From NCBI RefSeq assembly GCF_014897585.1, contig NZ_JABUXW010000002.1:186001-250000 (forward strand): a DNA stretch of 64,000 bases, read 5' to 3'. The position numbers were made by a program, and so were the translations under genes. Below, piece by piece: positions 24,119 to 32,402 of the stretch; positions within the stretch are counted from its first letter, which is position 1; every line of letters starts with the position of its first letter. This stretch comes from Brachybacterium tyrofermentans (GTDB lineage Bacteria; Actinomycetota; Actinomycetes; Actinomycetales; Dermabacteraceae). The notes beneath the pieces were generated by a model, which was not told where the DNA came from, did not search any database, and saw only the letters and a program-made list of their open reading frames with translations.

Positions 24119-25299
24119 CGGGCGTCCTCGGCTGCGGTGCGCTGGGCGTCCTCGAGGCGGGTGGCGCGCGCGGCGTCCCGGGAGGAGGCGATCAGATCGT
24201 CGAGGTCGCCGGAGAGCACGCTGGCGAGGTTCCCCGCCTTGTAGCCGGTGCGGTGATCGGCGACCCGTGACTCGGGGAAGTTGTAGGTGCGGATGCGTTC
24301 GCTGCGATCGACGGTGCGCACCTGGGAGCGGCGAGCCGCGGAGGACTGCGCCTCCTGCTCCGCCCGGCGCGCATCCAGCAGGCGGGTGCGGAGGATGCGC
24401 ATCGCCTGCTCACGGTTCTGCAGCTGGCTCTTCTGGTCCTGACAGGAGGCCACGAGCCCCGTGGGGAGATGGGTGATGCGCACGGCGGAATCGGTCGTGT
24501 TCACGCTCTGCCCACCAGGTCCGCTCGAGCGGTACACGTCGATGCGCAGGTTCGATGCCGCCATCGCCTCGGCGAGCACCTCGCCCTCGTCGGCCTCATC
24601 AGCCTCGGGCAGCACCAGCACGCCCACCGCGGAGGTGTGGATGCGCCCCGCGGACTCGGTGACGGGCACGCGCTGCACCCGGTGCACGCCGGCCTCATGC
24701 TTGAGGTGGGCATAGACGCCGTCGGCCGGGGTGGTGCCGGCGCGCGCGGTGATCGCCGTCGTGACGTCCTTGAACCCGCCGAGCTCGGACTCCGCGGAGG
24801 TGAGGACCTCGACGCGCCAGCCCTTGTGCTCCGCGTAGGAGCGGTACATGCGCAGCATCTCGGCCGCGAACAGGGCGGACTCCTCGCCACCGGCGCCGGC
24901 CTTGATCTCGAGGAGGACATCCCGCGCGTCATCGGGATCCCGGGGGGCGAGGAGATCCTCGAGGTGCTCGCGCTCGCTCTCGAGGCGGATCGTGAGCTGC
25001 TCGGCCTCGGCCGTCAGCTCGTCGTCTCCCTCTCCCAGCTCGATCAGCTCACGGGCGGTCTCGAGATCCGCGGTCGTCGACTCGATGTCGGCGGCGGCGG
25101 CCAGCACCGTGTCGACCTCCGCGTACCGACGACCGACCCGTCGTGCGCGGGCGGGGTCGTCATGGAGAGCGGGATCGGCCATCGACTCCTGCAGCCGGGC
25201 GTGCTCGCTGCGCAACGGCTCCAGACGGGCATCACGATCTCCACCAGCATCACGGCCATCACGGCCACCGTGACAGTCAGTGGTGTCGTCGTCCTTCAT
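24115..25299 (-). CDS. prfA: Peptide chain release factor 1
   Basis: Terminates translation at UAA and UAG. 394 residues. The GGQ loop is at about 261 (SSGPGGQSVNTTDSAVR), and the codon-recognition region contains the PVT tripeptide (RVPVTESAGRIHTSA). Relative to homologues it has about 25 extra residues at the N-terminus (MKDDDTTDCHGGRDGRDAGG), encoded by short GATGGCCGT-like repeats. The only in-frame start found is the ATG at 25299, which has a weak ribosome-binding site. Confidence 0.94.
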   Translation of the reverse strand: MKDDDTTDCHGGRDGRDAGGDRDARLEPLRSEHARLQESMADPALHDDPARARRVGRRYAEVDTVLAAAADIESTTADLETARELIELGEGDDELTAEAEQLTIRLESEREHLEDLLAPRDPDDARDVLLEIKAGAGGEESALFAAEMLRMYRSYAEHKGWRVEVLTSAESELGGFKDVTTAITARAGTTPADGVYAHLKHEAGVHRVQRVPVTESAGRIHTSAVGVLVLPEADEADEGEVLAEAMAASNLRIDVYRSSGPGGQSVNTTDSAVRITHLPTGLVASCQDQKSQLQNREQAMRILRTRLLDARRAEQEAQSSAARRSQVRTVDRSERIRTYNFPESRVADHRTGYKAGNLASVLSGDLDDLIASSRDAARATRLEDAQRTAAEDAR

Positions 25300-25323
25300 C
25301 TACCATCACGCCCTCACATGCGA

Positions 25324-25361
25324 CGACGCCGGTGCACGCCCTGGGGCGCGCACCGGCGTCG
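25324..25361 (-). terminator. Hairpin after rpmE
   Basis: 12-bp perfect stem (25324-25335 with 25350-25361) and a 14-base loop, between rpmE and prfA on the minus strand. It may end or attenuate rpmE transcripts. Confidence 0.6.
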
Positions 25362-25372
25362 GAGACTCGGTG

Positions 25373-25582
25373 TCAGGCCTTCTTGCCGTAGCGGGCCTGG
25401 AAGCGGGCCACGCGGCCGCCGGTGTCCAGGATCTTCTGCTTGCCGGTGTAGAAGGGGTGGCACGCGGAGCAGACCTCGGTGCTGATCGCACCATCGGTCT
25501 TGGTGCTGCGCGTGGTGAACGAGTTACCGCAGGTGCACTTGACCTGGGTCTCGACGTACGTGGGGTGAATATCAGCCTTCAT
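25373..25582 (-). CDS. rpmE: 50S ribosomal protein bL31 (zinc-binding form)
   Basis: 69 residues starting [19 protein letters not shown] at the ATG at 25582, with AAGGAG about six bases upstream; the frame is open further upstream but without support. CTCG and CSACH supply the Cys residues of the zinc ribbon, so this is the C+ form, usually repressed by Zur in zinc starvation in favour of a C- paralogue (not in the window). It is in the usual place ahead of prfA. Confidence 0.95.
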   Translation of the reverse strand: MKADIHPTYVETQVKCTCGNSFTTRSTKTDGAISTEVCSACHPFYTGKQKILDTGGRVARFQARYGKKA

Positions 25583-25748
25583 GTCTCTCCTTCTCGGGGT
25601 CGCTGGGTCGGCGCCCGGCCGGGCGCCGTGAACCAGAACCGACGTCACAGTCTGCCACGGCACACGGCCCCGGAGCGAGGAATCGGGATGCGGCGTGCGC
25701 AACATCGCGAATCCAGGTGGTGGACGGCCGCGGGACGGGCACGACATC

Positions 25749-26747
25749 TCAGGTCGAGGCGCGGACCTCCAGGTGATAGGGCACCGTTCGATGTGCATCT
25801 GGCCCCTTCAGCGGAACGGTCCCCTCGAGCATCCCTGCCACCAGCTCGACGGTCTCCCGCGCCACCGCCTCGATGTCGATGCTCAACGAAGTGAGCTCGG
25901 GAGTCACCAGCGATCCGATCTCAAGTCCGTCGATGCCTACGAGGCGAACCTGGCCGGGAACCTCGATCTCCATCGAGCGCAGTGCGCGCAGCAGGCGCAC
26001 CGCGAGCTCGTCGTTGAAGGCGATGAGGGCGTCGGCCCCGGTCGCCAGCGCCACCTCGAGGGCCTCACGGTGACCGGTGCGGGCGTCGACCTCATGAATC
26101 AGCACCTCGCCGTCATCCGTCAGCTCGCGGAGTGCAGCAGCGAGAGTGAGAGCCCGGCCGCCTATCGGGCCGCCGGTCAGGTCAAGCACCAGCGGGCGCC
26201 GCACGCCCACATCCTGCAGGTGCCCCACGAGCTCGGGCATCGCCTCTGCGAACAGCTGCTCGACCACGCCTCCGGCGTCGAGATGCTTCCGGCCGCCGTC
26301 CAGCTGCACCACGGGCATGCCCGCGCCGCCGCGGATGTCGCCGGTCCCCACGCCGTAGCCGACGATCGCGTCGACCCGGCGCGCCAGGTCAGCGGCGACG
26401 CCCTCCGGATCAACAGCGTTCTCCGCCTCGACCAAGACCACGTTCCACCCGTACGGAGCGCAGGCACGCACCACTGCCGTACCCAGCTCCCCGTAATACG
26501 CGTTGGTCAGGTCCATCACCACCAGGCCGAGGGTGATGGGACCCTGCTCGACCAGGCCCCGCCCGAAGCGGGAGGGGCGGTAGCTGAGCTCGCGTGCGGC
26601 GTCGAGCACTCGTTCACGAGTGGCGACGCTGATGCCGGGCATGTCGTTCATCGCCCGCGAGACCGTCTGCCGGGAGACCCCGGCGCGCGCCGCGACGTCG
26701 ATGATCGTCGCACGGTGCGTGCCGGGGGTGCTGGCCTGCTGCGTCAT
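25749..26747 (-). CDS. LacI-family transcriptional regulator of the sugar module
   Basis: 332 residues from the ATG at 26747. N-terminal helix-turn-helix [21 protein letters not shown] (about 13-33) with hinge [10 protein letters not shown], then a periplasmic-binding-protein-like effector domain. It follows the oxidoreductase fusion gene by 13 bp on the same strand and is probably co-transcribed, so it would repress its own operon. The two palindromes with core TGAACGTTCA at 28815-28832 and 28953-28968 are its likely operators; inducer unknown, presumably the imported sugar. Confidence 0.88.
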   Translation of the reverse strand: MTQQASTPGTHRATIIDVAARAGVSRQTVSRAMNDMPGISVATRERVLDAARELSYRPSRFGRGLVEQGPITLGLVVMDLTNAYYGELGTAVVRACAPYGWNVVLVEAENAVDPEGVAADLARRVDAIVGYGVGTGDIRGGAGMPVVQLDGGRKHLDAGGVVEQLFAEAMPELVGHLQDVGVRRPLVLDLTGGPIGGRALTLAAALRELTDDGEVLIHEVDARTGHREALEVALATGADALIAFNDELAVRLLRALRSMEIEVPGQVRLVGIDGLEIGSLVTPELTSLSIDIEAVARETVELVAGMLEGTVPLKGPDAHRTVPYHLEVRAST

Positions 26748-26760
26748 GCGCGGAAGTCTG

Positions 26761-28776
26761 TCACGCCCGCTGCTCGGCCCGCAGGTCGAGCCACGCGAGG
26801 TCGCTCTCGGAGAGTTCGACTCCGAGTCCGAGGGTCGACGAGCGCATCTCGGCAATGCTGCGCGGGCCGAACAGCGGGAACGTCGGGAACTTCTGGTGCA
26901 GCACGAAGGCGAGGGCGATCGCCGTCGCGGGCACCCCGCGCTCGGCACCCAAGGCCTCTGCCCGGGCCAGGCGCTCGAAATTCTCATCGCTGTAGTAGCA
27001 GCGCACGAGCTCCGCATCGGAGCGGTCCTCGGGGTGCGCCCGCCCAGTGAAGAATCCTCGCGCCTGGGAGGACCACGGCAGCAGCGCGATGCCGCGCTCC
27101 TCGAGCCATGCCTTGGAATCCGCATCGGTCGCATGCACACAACCCGCCCACGGCACGTCCAGCGCCTCGGCCAGGCCGAAGTGGTTGGAGAGGATCGTGA
27201 AGCCCGTGCGTCCGTTCGCGCGGGCGTACTCGTTGGCCTCGTCCACCCGGGCGGGGGTCCAGTTGGAGCCGCCGTAGGCGCGGATGCGCCCGGCCCGCAG
27301 ATGCTCGTCCATGACGTCGACGAACTCCCCGACCGGGATCTCGGGGTTGTCCCGATGCATCATGTAGAGGTCCGCATAGTCGGTGCCCTGACGCTCGAGG
27401 GACTCCTCGAGCTGACGCGTGATCGACTCCGGGTCGCAGTGCGGGGTGTGGGCGCCCTTGGTGATCACAACGACGTCCTCGCGGACACCTCGGTTCTGCA
27501 CCCACTTCCCGAACAGCTTCTCGACGTGGCCGCCGCCGTAGATGTAAGCGGTGTCGAAGGTGGTGCCGCCGATCTCGTAGAAGGCGTCGAACATCGCCGA
27601 CGCATGGGCCAGGTTCATCTGGTTGTCGCAGCCCATCACCAGGCGCGAGACCTTCTTGTCGATCCCTGGGAGCGACCCGTAGGCCATCGCGGGCCCTGAC
27701 TGCACGCTGGACGCGGCGAGCGGACGCCCGGTGAGGGTAGGGATGTCCGCGTCGTCGGCCTCGAACGGGAAGCGCAGCCCGATCTCCTCACGCCAGAGGT
27801 CCAGCGCACGGGCCTGTCCGAGCGTGTTCTCCGGGGTGACCTCGGGGACGACTCCCCCGTCGCGCGCGGCCCTCGCCAGCGCGTCGGCCTCCAGGGCGTA
27901 GGCGGAAGCGGCCGGGATCTCGATGCGCTGGGGCTCCTCGCCGACCACGTCGAGCTCGATGGCCTGCTTCTCCGACAGACCCCACGGGTCGGACAGACGG
28001 ATGACGCCCCGGGATCCCGTGATCGTCGCCGACTGCGGATCGGACAGGCGCACTCCGGTGCGCAGGCTCGCGGTGATGTCGCCGGGGAGAGCGACCTCGG
28101 CGGTGGCCCATTCGTCCACGCCCGTCTCGCCGAGGGTGCCGCTGCCCTGCAGCGCGGTCGGGTCGACGAACGCCCTGCCCTGGGCGGCGCCGGCGACGAA
28201 GCGGGCGAAGGACAGCGGGTAGCAGCCGACGTCGAGGATCCCGCCGCCCGCGGTGGCGGTGTCGAACAGGCGGCCGCTGCGGCCGCCTGTGTCGAAGGCG
28301 AAGGAGGCGTCGACGTGCGTGACGTCGCCGATCGCGCCGTCGGCGACGAGCTCGAGGACCTTCACCGTCTGCGGGTGGAAGCGGTACATGTACGCCTCCA
28401 GGAGGACCTTTCCGCTGCGGGCCGCGAGGTCGTTCAGCGCCATCGTGGTGCCCGAGTTCGGAGTCAGGGGCTTCTCGCACAGCACGTGCTTGCCGGCCTC
28501 GAGGGCGGCCGCGGCCAGGCGAGCGTGGCCGGTGTGAACCGTGGAGACGTAGACGCCATCGACCTCGTCGGAGGCGAGGACCTCCTCATAGGTGCCTAGC
28601 AGTGCGGGCTCGGCGAGGGGGAATTCCTCGGCGAAGGCGCTGGCGCGCTCGGGAGAGCTGCTCCCGACGGCAACCAGGACGCCGTCCAGCGAGGAGGGGA
28701 GCTGAGAGGCGAAGCGTCGGGCGATGCCGCCCGGGCCGAGGATCGCCCAGCGGAACGGGGTGGAGGAGGTGCTCAT
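26761..28776 (-). CDS. Fusion of Gfo/Idh/MocA oxidoreductase and aldo/keto reductase
   Basis: 671 residues. Residues 1-about 345 are a Gfo/Idh/MocA dehydrogenase: Rossmann start FRWAILGPGGIARRFASQL, CEKPLTPN with the conserved Lys, and the C-terminal beta-sheet domain. Residues about 350-671 are a complete aldo/keto reductase: GGTTFDTAYIYGGG with catalytic Asp and Tyr, VVITKGAHTP with Lys, DLYMMHRDNP with His, and YGGSNW. Both domains should use NAD(P)(H), so the chain could carry out two successive redox steps on one sugar. It is transcribed divergently from the ABC importer and shares its operators, so the substrate is likely the imported sugar. No frameshift is needed to join the two halves. 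ATG at 28776. Confidence 0.88.
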   Translation of the reverse strand: MSTSSTPFRWAILGPGGIARRFASQLPSSLDGVLVAVGSSSPERASAFAEEFPLAEPALLGTYEEVLASDEVDGVYVSTVHTGHARLAAAALEAGKHVLCEKPLTPNSGTTMALNDLAARSGKVLLEAYMYRFHPQTVKVLELVADGAIGDVTHVDASFAFDTGGRSGRLFDTATAGGGILDVGCYPLSFARFVAGAAQGRAFVDPTALQGSGTLGETGVDEWATAEVALPGDITASLRTGVRLSDPQSATITGSRGVIRLSDPWGLSEKQAIELDVVGEEPQRIEIPAASAYALEADALARAARDGGVVPEVTPENTLGQARALDLWREEIGLRFPFEADDADIPTLTGRPLAASSVQSGPAMAYGSLPGIDKKVSRLVMGCDNQMNLAHASAMFDAFYEIGGTTFDTAYIYGGGHVEKLFGKWVQNRGVREDVVVITKGAHTPHCDPESITRQLEESLERQGTDYADLYMMHRDNPEIPVGEFVDVMDEHLRAGRIRAYGGSNWTPARVDEANEYARANGRTGFTILSNHFGLAEALDVPWAGCVHATDADSKAWLEERGIALLPWSSQARGFFTGRAHPEDRSDAELVRCYYSDENFERLARAEALGAERGVPATAIALAFVLHQKFPTFPLFGPRSIAEMRSSTLGLGVELSESDLAWLDLRAEQRA

Positions 28777-28814
28777 GGAGACGTCGTCGTCCTTCGAGTT
28801 CGAGGCCAGTAAGA

Positions 28815-28832
28815 GTCGTGAACGTTCACGAC
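28815..28832. promoter_or_regulatory. LacI-type operator O1, 18-bp perfect palindrome
   Basis: GTCGTGAACGTTCACGAC, a perfect palindrome with core TGAACGTTCA. It covers the predicted transcription start of the minus-strand operon (promoter 28839-28867) and lies 39 bp before the oxidoreductase start. Presumed site of the LacI regulator at 25749. Confidence 0.8.
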
Positions 28833-28838
28833 CCTCTC

Positions 28839-28867
28839 ACCCTATCCCGGCCCCCGCGGCTCCACAA
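28839..28867 (-). promoter_or_regulatory. Promoter of the oxidoreductase-lacI operon
   Basis: TTGTGG (28862-28867) and TAGGGT (28839-28844) separated by 17 bp on the minus strand; the predicted start near 28832 falls at the edge of operator O1. Confidence 0.55.
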
Positions 28868-28914
28868 GCGCACTGGTTGGCGCGGATCCATGATGACGAC
28901 CGCCGGCCGAACCG

Positions 28915-28943
28915 TTGACGCACGGATGCCACGATGGCATGAT
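28915..28943 (+). promoter_or_regulatory. Promoter of the ABC importer operon
   Basis: TTGACG (28915-28920) and CATGAT (28938-28943) separated by 17 bp. The predicted start near 28950 is directly before operator O2. Confidence 0.6.
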
Positions 28944-28952
28944 CTGCGTCAC

Positions 28953-28968
28953 CCGTGAACGTTCACGG
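28953..28968. promoter_or_regulatory. LacI-type operator O2, 16-bp perfect palindrome
   Basis: CCGTGAACGTTCACGG, sharing the 14-base core with O1. It sits just downstream of the predicted start of the importer operon. Centre-to-centre distance to O1 is 137 bp, about 13 helical turns. Confidence 0.8.
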
Positions 28969-29001
28969 TATTGCGACTGCCACTCAACGAGGAGGGTGCG
29001 T

Positions 29002-30324
29002 ATGAGCGCTGCGCTCACACGACGTCCATTACGAAGTTCCCCACCGCACGGTCGTCCTTCGAGACGATCCCTGATGCTCGGCGCCGGGCTGCTCCCGCTG
29101 GCCCTCGCCGGCTGCGGCTCGGACCCGACGATCTCCGAGGACCCCGATGAACTCGTGCTGTGGTTCTGGGACCGATCAGCCAGTCGAGATCTGCTGGAGC
29201 AGGCGAGCCAGGAGATCCCCGGCACCGACCGCCATCTCCGAGCCGATGTGATCGGCACCAGCTTCGACACCAAGCTCCGCACCAGTCTGGCCGGCGACGC
29301 TTACATCCCCGACATCACCTACATCAACTCCAACAACGCCCTCTATTTCACCAACGAGGACCTGTTCCTGGATCTGTCCGAGCTCGGCGCGGACTCCGTC
29401 AAGGACGACTACTACGAGTGGAAGTGGAACCTCGGGACGACCCCGACCGGCCGCTTCTGCTTCTTCCCCCTGGACATCGGCCCGACGGGCTACTTCTACC
29501 GCCAGGACATCTTCGAGGAGGCGGGCCTGCCGAGCACGCCCGCGGAGGTTTCGGCGGCGATCACCACCTGGGAGGACTGGATCGCGCTCGGCACCGAGCT
29601 CAAGGGTGCGGCCGACGCCTTCCTCGTCAACGACGCGCTGAACGTCTTCGAAGAATTCTTGAACGCGAGCCCGGAACGTTTCTTCGACACCGACGACAAG
29701 GCCCTCTATTTGCGGCCAGACAGCGCCGTCCGTCAGGCGTGGGACACTTCGGTCGCCGCCGTCGAGGCCGGTGTGACGGCCAAGATCCCGCGGGAACGCG
29801 ACACCGACCGGAACGCTGCCTGGGCCAGCGGCCGCACCGCCGGGAACATCGGGGCGGCCTGGTGGGCCCAGGTCCTCCAGCAGTCCGCTCCCGACACCGC
29901 CGGCGCCTGGCGCCTCGCGTCACAGCCGGTCCGTCCTGGCAACAGCGGCGGCTCCTTCGCCGCGCTTCCCCACACCTGCAAGGACCCGGAGGCCGCCCTC
30001 GCTTTCATCACCTGGATCAACTCTCCCGAGAACCAGGCCGCCGCCTACCAGGACGAGTCGCTGTTCCCTTCCACACCCGCCTCCTTCGAGGATCTGACCT
30101 ACTCCGGAGACTTCTACGGGGACCAGGACCCGCTCGCGTTCTTCTCCACCGCTGCGGAATCGGTCCCCTCCTCGTTCATCAGCAACGCGGAGACCTTCAT
30201 CATGGGCAAGTTCGTCCTCGAGCTCTCGAACGTGGAGACCTCCGGCAAGGATTCCGAGGCCGCCTGGAACGATGCGATCGGCCAGGCGGAGCGCGTCCTC
30301 CTCAAGCGAGGAGTCTTCTCATGA
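29002..30324 (+). CDS. ABC transporter sugar-binding lipoprotein (family 1)
   Basis: Extracellular solute-binding protein of a carbohydrate ABC importer. 440 residues from the ATG at 29002 (GAGGAGG seven bases upstream); the GTG at 28915 would start inside the promoter. RRSLMLGAGLLPLALAGC is a Tat-like signal with lipobox, Cys near residue 35. The mature domain has SBP family 1 features: LWFWDRS strand, YINSNNALYF, PTGYFYRQDIFEEAGLP and SPENQAAAYQDESLFPST. The ligand cannot be read from sequence. It overlaps the first permease gene by four bases. Confidence 0.9.
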   Translation: MSAALTRRPLRSSPPHGRPSRRSLMLGAGLLPLALAGCGSDPTISEDPDELVLWFWDRSASRDLLEQASQEIPGTDRHLRADVIGTSFDTKLRTSLAGDAYIPDITYINSNNALYFTNEDLFLDLSELGADSVKDDYYEWKWNLGTTPTGRFCFFPLDIGPTGYFYRQDIFEEAGLPSTPAEVSAAITTWEDWIALGTELKGAADAFLVNDALNVFEEFLNASPERFFDTDDKALYLRPDSAVRQAWDTSVAAVEAGVTAKIPRERDTDRNAAWASGRTAGNIGAAWWAQVLQQSAPDTAGAWRLASQPVRPGNSGGSFAALPHTCKDPEAALAFITWINSPENQAAAYQDESLFPSTPASFEDLTYSGDFYGDQDPLAFFSTAAESVPSSFISNAETFIMGKFVLELSNVETSGKDSEAAWNDAIGQAERVLLKRGVFS

Positions 30325-31301
30325 GCACCGCAATCCCGACGCGGCCGCGCGACGCCCTCACCCCCGCGGATCCCACCGCCAAGCGAAAGCGGAAGATCCG
30401 GGAGGTGCTGCCGCTCTACCTGGCGATCTCCCCCTTCTATCTGCTGTTCGCCGTCTTCGGCCTGTTCCCGATCCTGTTCTCCATCGTCCTGTCCTTCATG
30501 GACTGGGACGGAATGGGAGAGATGTCCTTCGTGGGCCTGGCGCAGTACAAGTTCCTGCTCACCGACGGCCGCTTCTGGAACTCCGTCGGCAACACCTTCA
30601 TCATCTGGTTCCTCTCGACCATCCCGATGCTGTTCTTCGCGATGGTCATCGCGTTCCTGCTGCACCAGAACATCCGGTTCACGAAGTTCTACCGAGTGGC
30701 CTTCTTCCTGCCCAACGTCACCTCGATGGTGGCGATGGCGATCGTCTTCGGATCGGTCTTCTCCGACACCTTCGGCCTGGTGAACTCTGCTCTCACCGCG
30801 GTGGGCCTGGACGCCGTGCCGTGGCTGTCGAGCCCCTGGGGCATCAAGATCACGATCGCGGTCATGGTGATCTGGCGATTCACCGGCTACAACGCGATCA
30901 TCTATCTCGCGGGCCTGCAGTCCATCTCCACAGACCTGTACGACGCCGCGAAGGTCGACGGAGCCAACCTGTCGCAGGTCTTCTTCCGGGTGACGGTGCC
31001 GATGATGCGCCCCATCATCCTGTTCACGGTGATCACCTCGACTATCGGCGGCCTGAGCCTGTTCACCGAGCCCCAGGTGCTGCTCGGAGATTCCGGCGGC
31101 GCCGGCGAGGCGGGCATGACGATCGTGCTCTACCAATACAACCAGGCGTTCACCCAGTTCGACTTCGGCTACGGCTCGGCGATCGCCTGGGCCCTGTTCC
31201 TGATCGCCGCCATCTTCGCGATCATCAACTGGCGCCTGGTCTCCGGACGTGGTGACGACACGGTGCGACGCGCTGTACGGACCAAGGAGGCCCGAGGATG
31301 A
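30321..31301 (+). CDS. Carbohydrate ABC transporter permease 1 (MalF/UgpA type)
   Basis: Inner-membrane permease of 326 residues with six main TM helices (first about 30-55). The ATPase-coupling EAA loop reads DLYDAAKVDGANLSQVFFRV near residue 215. ATG overlaps the binding-protein stop (ATGA). It carries a 20-residue polar N-terminus. There is no ATPase gene in the module; a shared MsiK-type ATPase elsewhere is the usual solution in actinobacteria. Confidence 0.92.
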   Translation: MSTAIPTRPRDALTPADPTAKRKRKIREVLPLYLAISPFYLLFAVFGLFPILFSIVLSFMDWDGMGEMSFVGLAQYKFLLTDGRFWNSVGNTFIIWFLSTIPMLFFAMVIAFLLHQNIRFTKFYRVAFFLPNVTSMVAMAIVFGSVFSDTFGLVNSALTAVGLDAVPWLSSPWGIKITIAVMVIWRFTGYNAIIYLAGLQSISTDLYDAAKVDGANLSQVFFRVTVPMMRPIILFTVITSTIGGLSLFTEPQVLLGDSGGAGEAGMTIVLYQYNQAFTQFDFGYGSAIAWALFLIAAIFAIINWRLVSGRGDDTVRRAVRTKEARG

Positions 31302-32191
31302 CCGCACTGAAACCGGCCGCACCGAAGAGCACGGCAGATGCACACCGCCCGAACGCGCACTACGTGGCGCGGGGCCGGCTCGTCGCCGTCGTCACCCACC
31401 TGTGCGTGATCACCGGCGTGCTGCTGTCGATCTTCCCGTTCTACTGGCTGATCGTGATGTCGACCTCGACCACCGGGGAGATCTTCGGCTACCCGCCGAA
31501 GCTCACCGTCGGCAGCAGCTTCGCGGAGAACGTGCGCAGCGTCGTCTCCAGCGTCGACCTGCTGCAGGCCCTGGTGAACACGATCATCGTCTCCACGGCC
31601 AGCGCTGCCCTGGTGATGTTCTTCGACTCCCTGGCGGCCTTCGCCTTCGCGAAGTTCGACTTCCCGGGCAAGAAGCCGTTGTTCATCCTGCTGATCGCCA
31701 CCATGCTGGTGCCCGGAAGCCTCTCCCTGGTCCCGAGCTTCATCCTGATGTCGGAACTGGGCTGGGTAGGGACGCTGCAGGCGCTGATAGTCCCGGGCGC
31801 CGCGAACGCCTTCGGCATCTTCCTGCTGCGGCAGATGGCGGCGGGATCCATCCCCGACGAGCTCGTGGAATCGGCACGGATCGACGGCGCCGGATTCTTC
31901 ACCACCTACTGGAGGGTGGGCGTGCCTCTCCTCCGCGGGGGCCTCGCCTTCCTCGGCATCTTCACCTTCATCACCGCATGGAACGACTACGTGTGGCCGT
32001 TGATCGTGCTAGTGGATCCGGAACGCCAGACCCTGCAGACGGCCCTGCAGAACCTCAACTCGCTGTACCTCACCGATTACGGGATGGTGATGGCCGGCGC
32101 CCTCATCAGTGTGGTCCCGCTGATCGGCGTGTTCATCATCGGCTCGCGGCACTTCATCGCCAACATCGCCGCTGGCGCGATCAAGGGCTGA
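31298..32191 (+). CDS. Carbohydrate ABC transporter permease 2 (MalG/UgpE type)
   Basis: Second permease, 297 residues, six TM helices. EAA loop IPDELVESARIDGAGFFTTY near residue 190. It overlaps permease 1 by four bases and is the last gene of the importer operon, followed by the hairpin at 32231-32266. Confidence 0.92.
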   Translation: MTALKPAAPKSTADAHRPNAHYVARGRLVAVVTHLCVITGVLLSIFPFYWLIVMSTSTTGEIFGYPPKLTVGSSFAENVRSVVSSVDLLQALVNTIIVSTASAALVMFFDSLAAFAFAKFDFPGKKPLFILLIATMLVPGSLSLVPSFILMSELGWVGTLQALIVPGAANAFGIFLLRQMAAGSIPDELVESARIDGAGFFTTYWRVGVPLLRGGLAFLGIFTFITAWNDYVWPLIVLVDPERQTLQTALQNLNSLYLTDYGMVMAGALISVVPLIGVFIIGSRHFIANIAAGAIKG

Positions 32192-32230
32192 GCCGCCGAC
32201 GACCGACCGACAAGCCCCTGCTCGCCCATT

Positions 32231-32266
32231 CCACGAGAACGTGCCAGCGACGACACGTTCTCGTGG
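32231..32266 (+). terminator. Terminator of the ABC importer operon
   Basis: 13-bp perfect stem (32231-32243 with 32254-32266) and a 10-base loop, 40 bp after the second permease gene. Confidence 0.75.
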
Positions 32267-32350
32267 ATCGGGTCGGCGTGTTGCCCACGCAGTCTGCCCT
32301 CCGCGGGCCGCGGGCCACGCAGTCCGATGCGTGGGGTCGCCACAGCATGA

Positions 32351-32385
32351 CGACGGGGCGCCTCCCGGTGGGAGACGCCCCGTCG
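32351..32385 (-). terminator. Terminator hairpin downstream of rho
   Basis: 16-bp stem with one G-T mismatch (32351-32366 with 32370-32385) and a 3-base loop, 18 bp after the rho stop. Convergent with the importer operon; may act on both strands. Confidence 0.75.
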
Positions 32386-32402
32386 ACAGGCATGCTGGCG
32401 CG

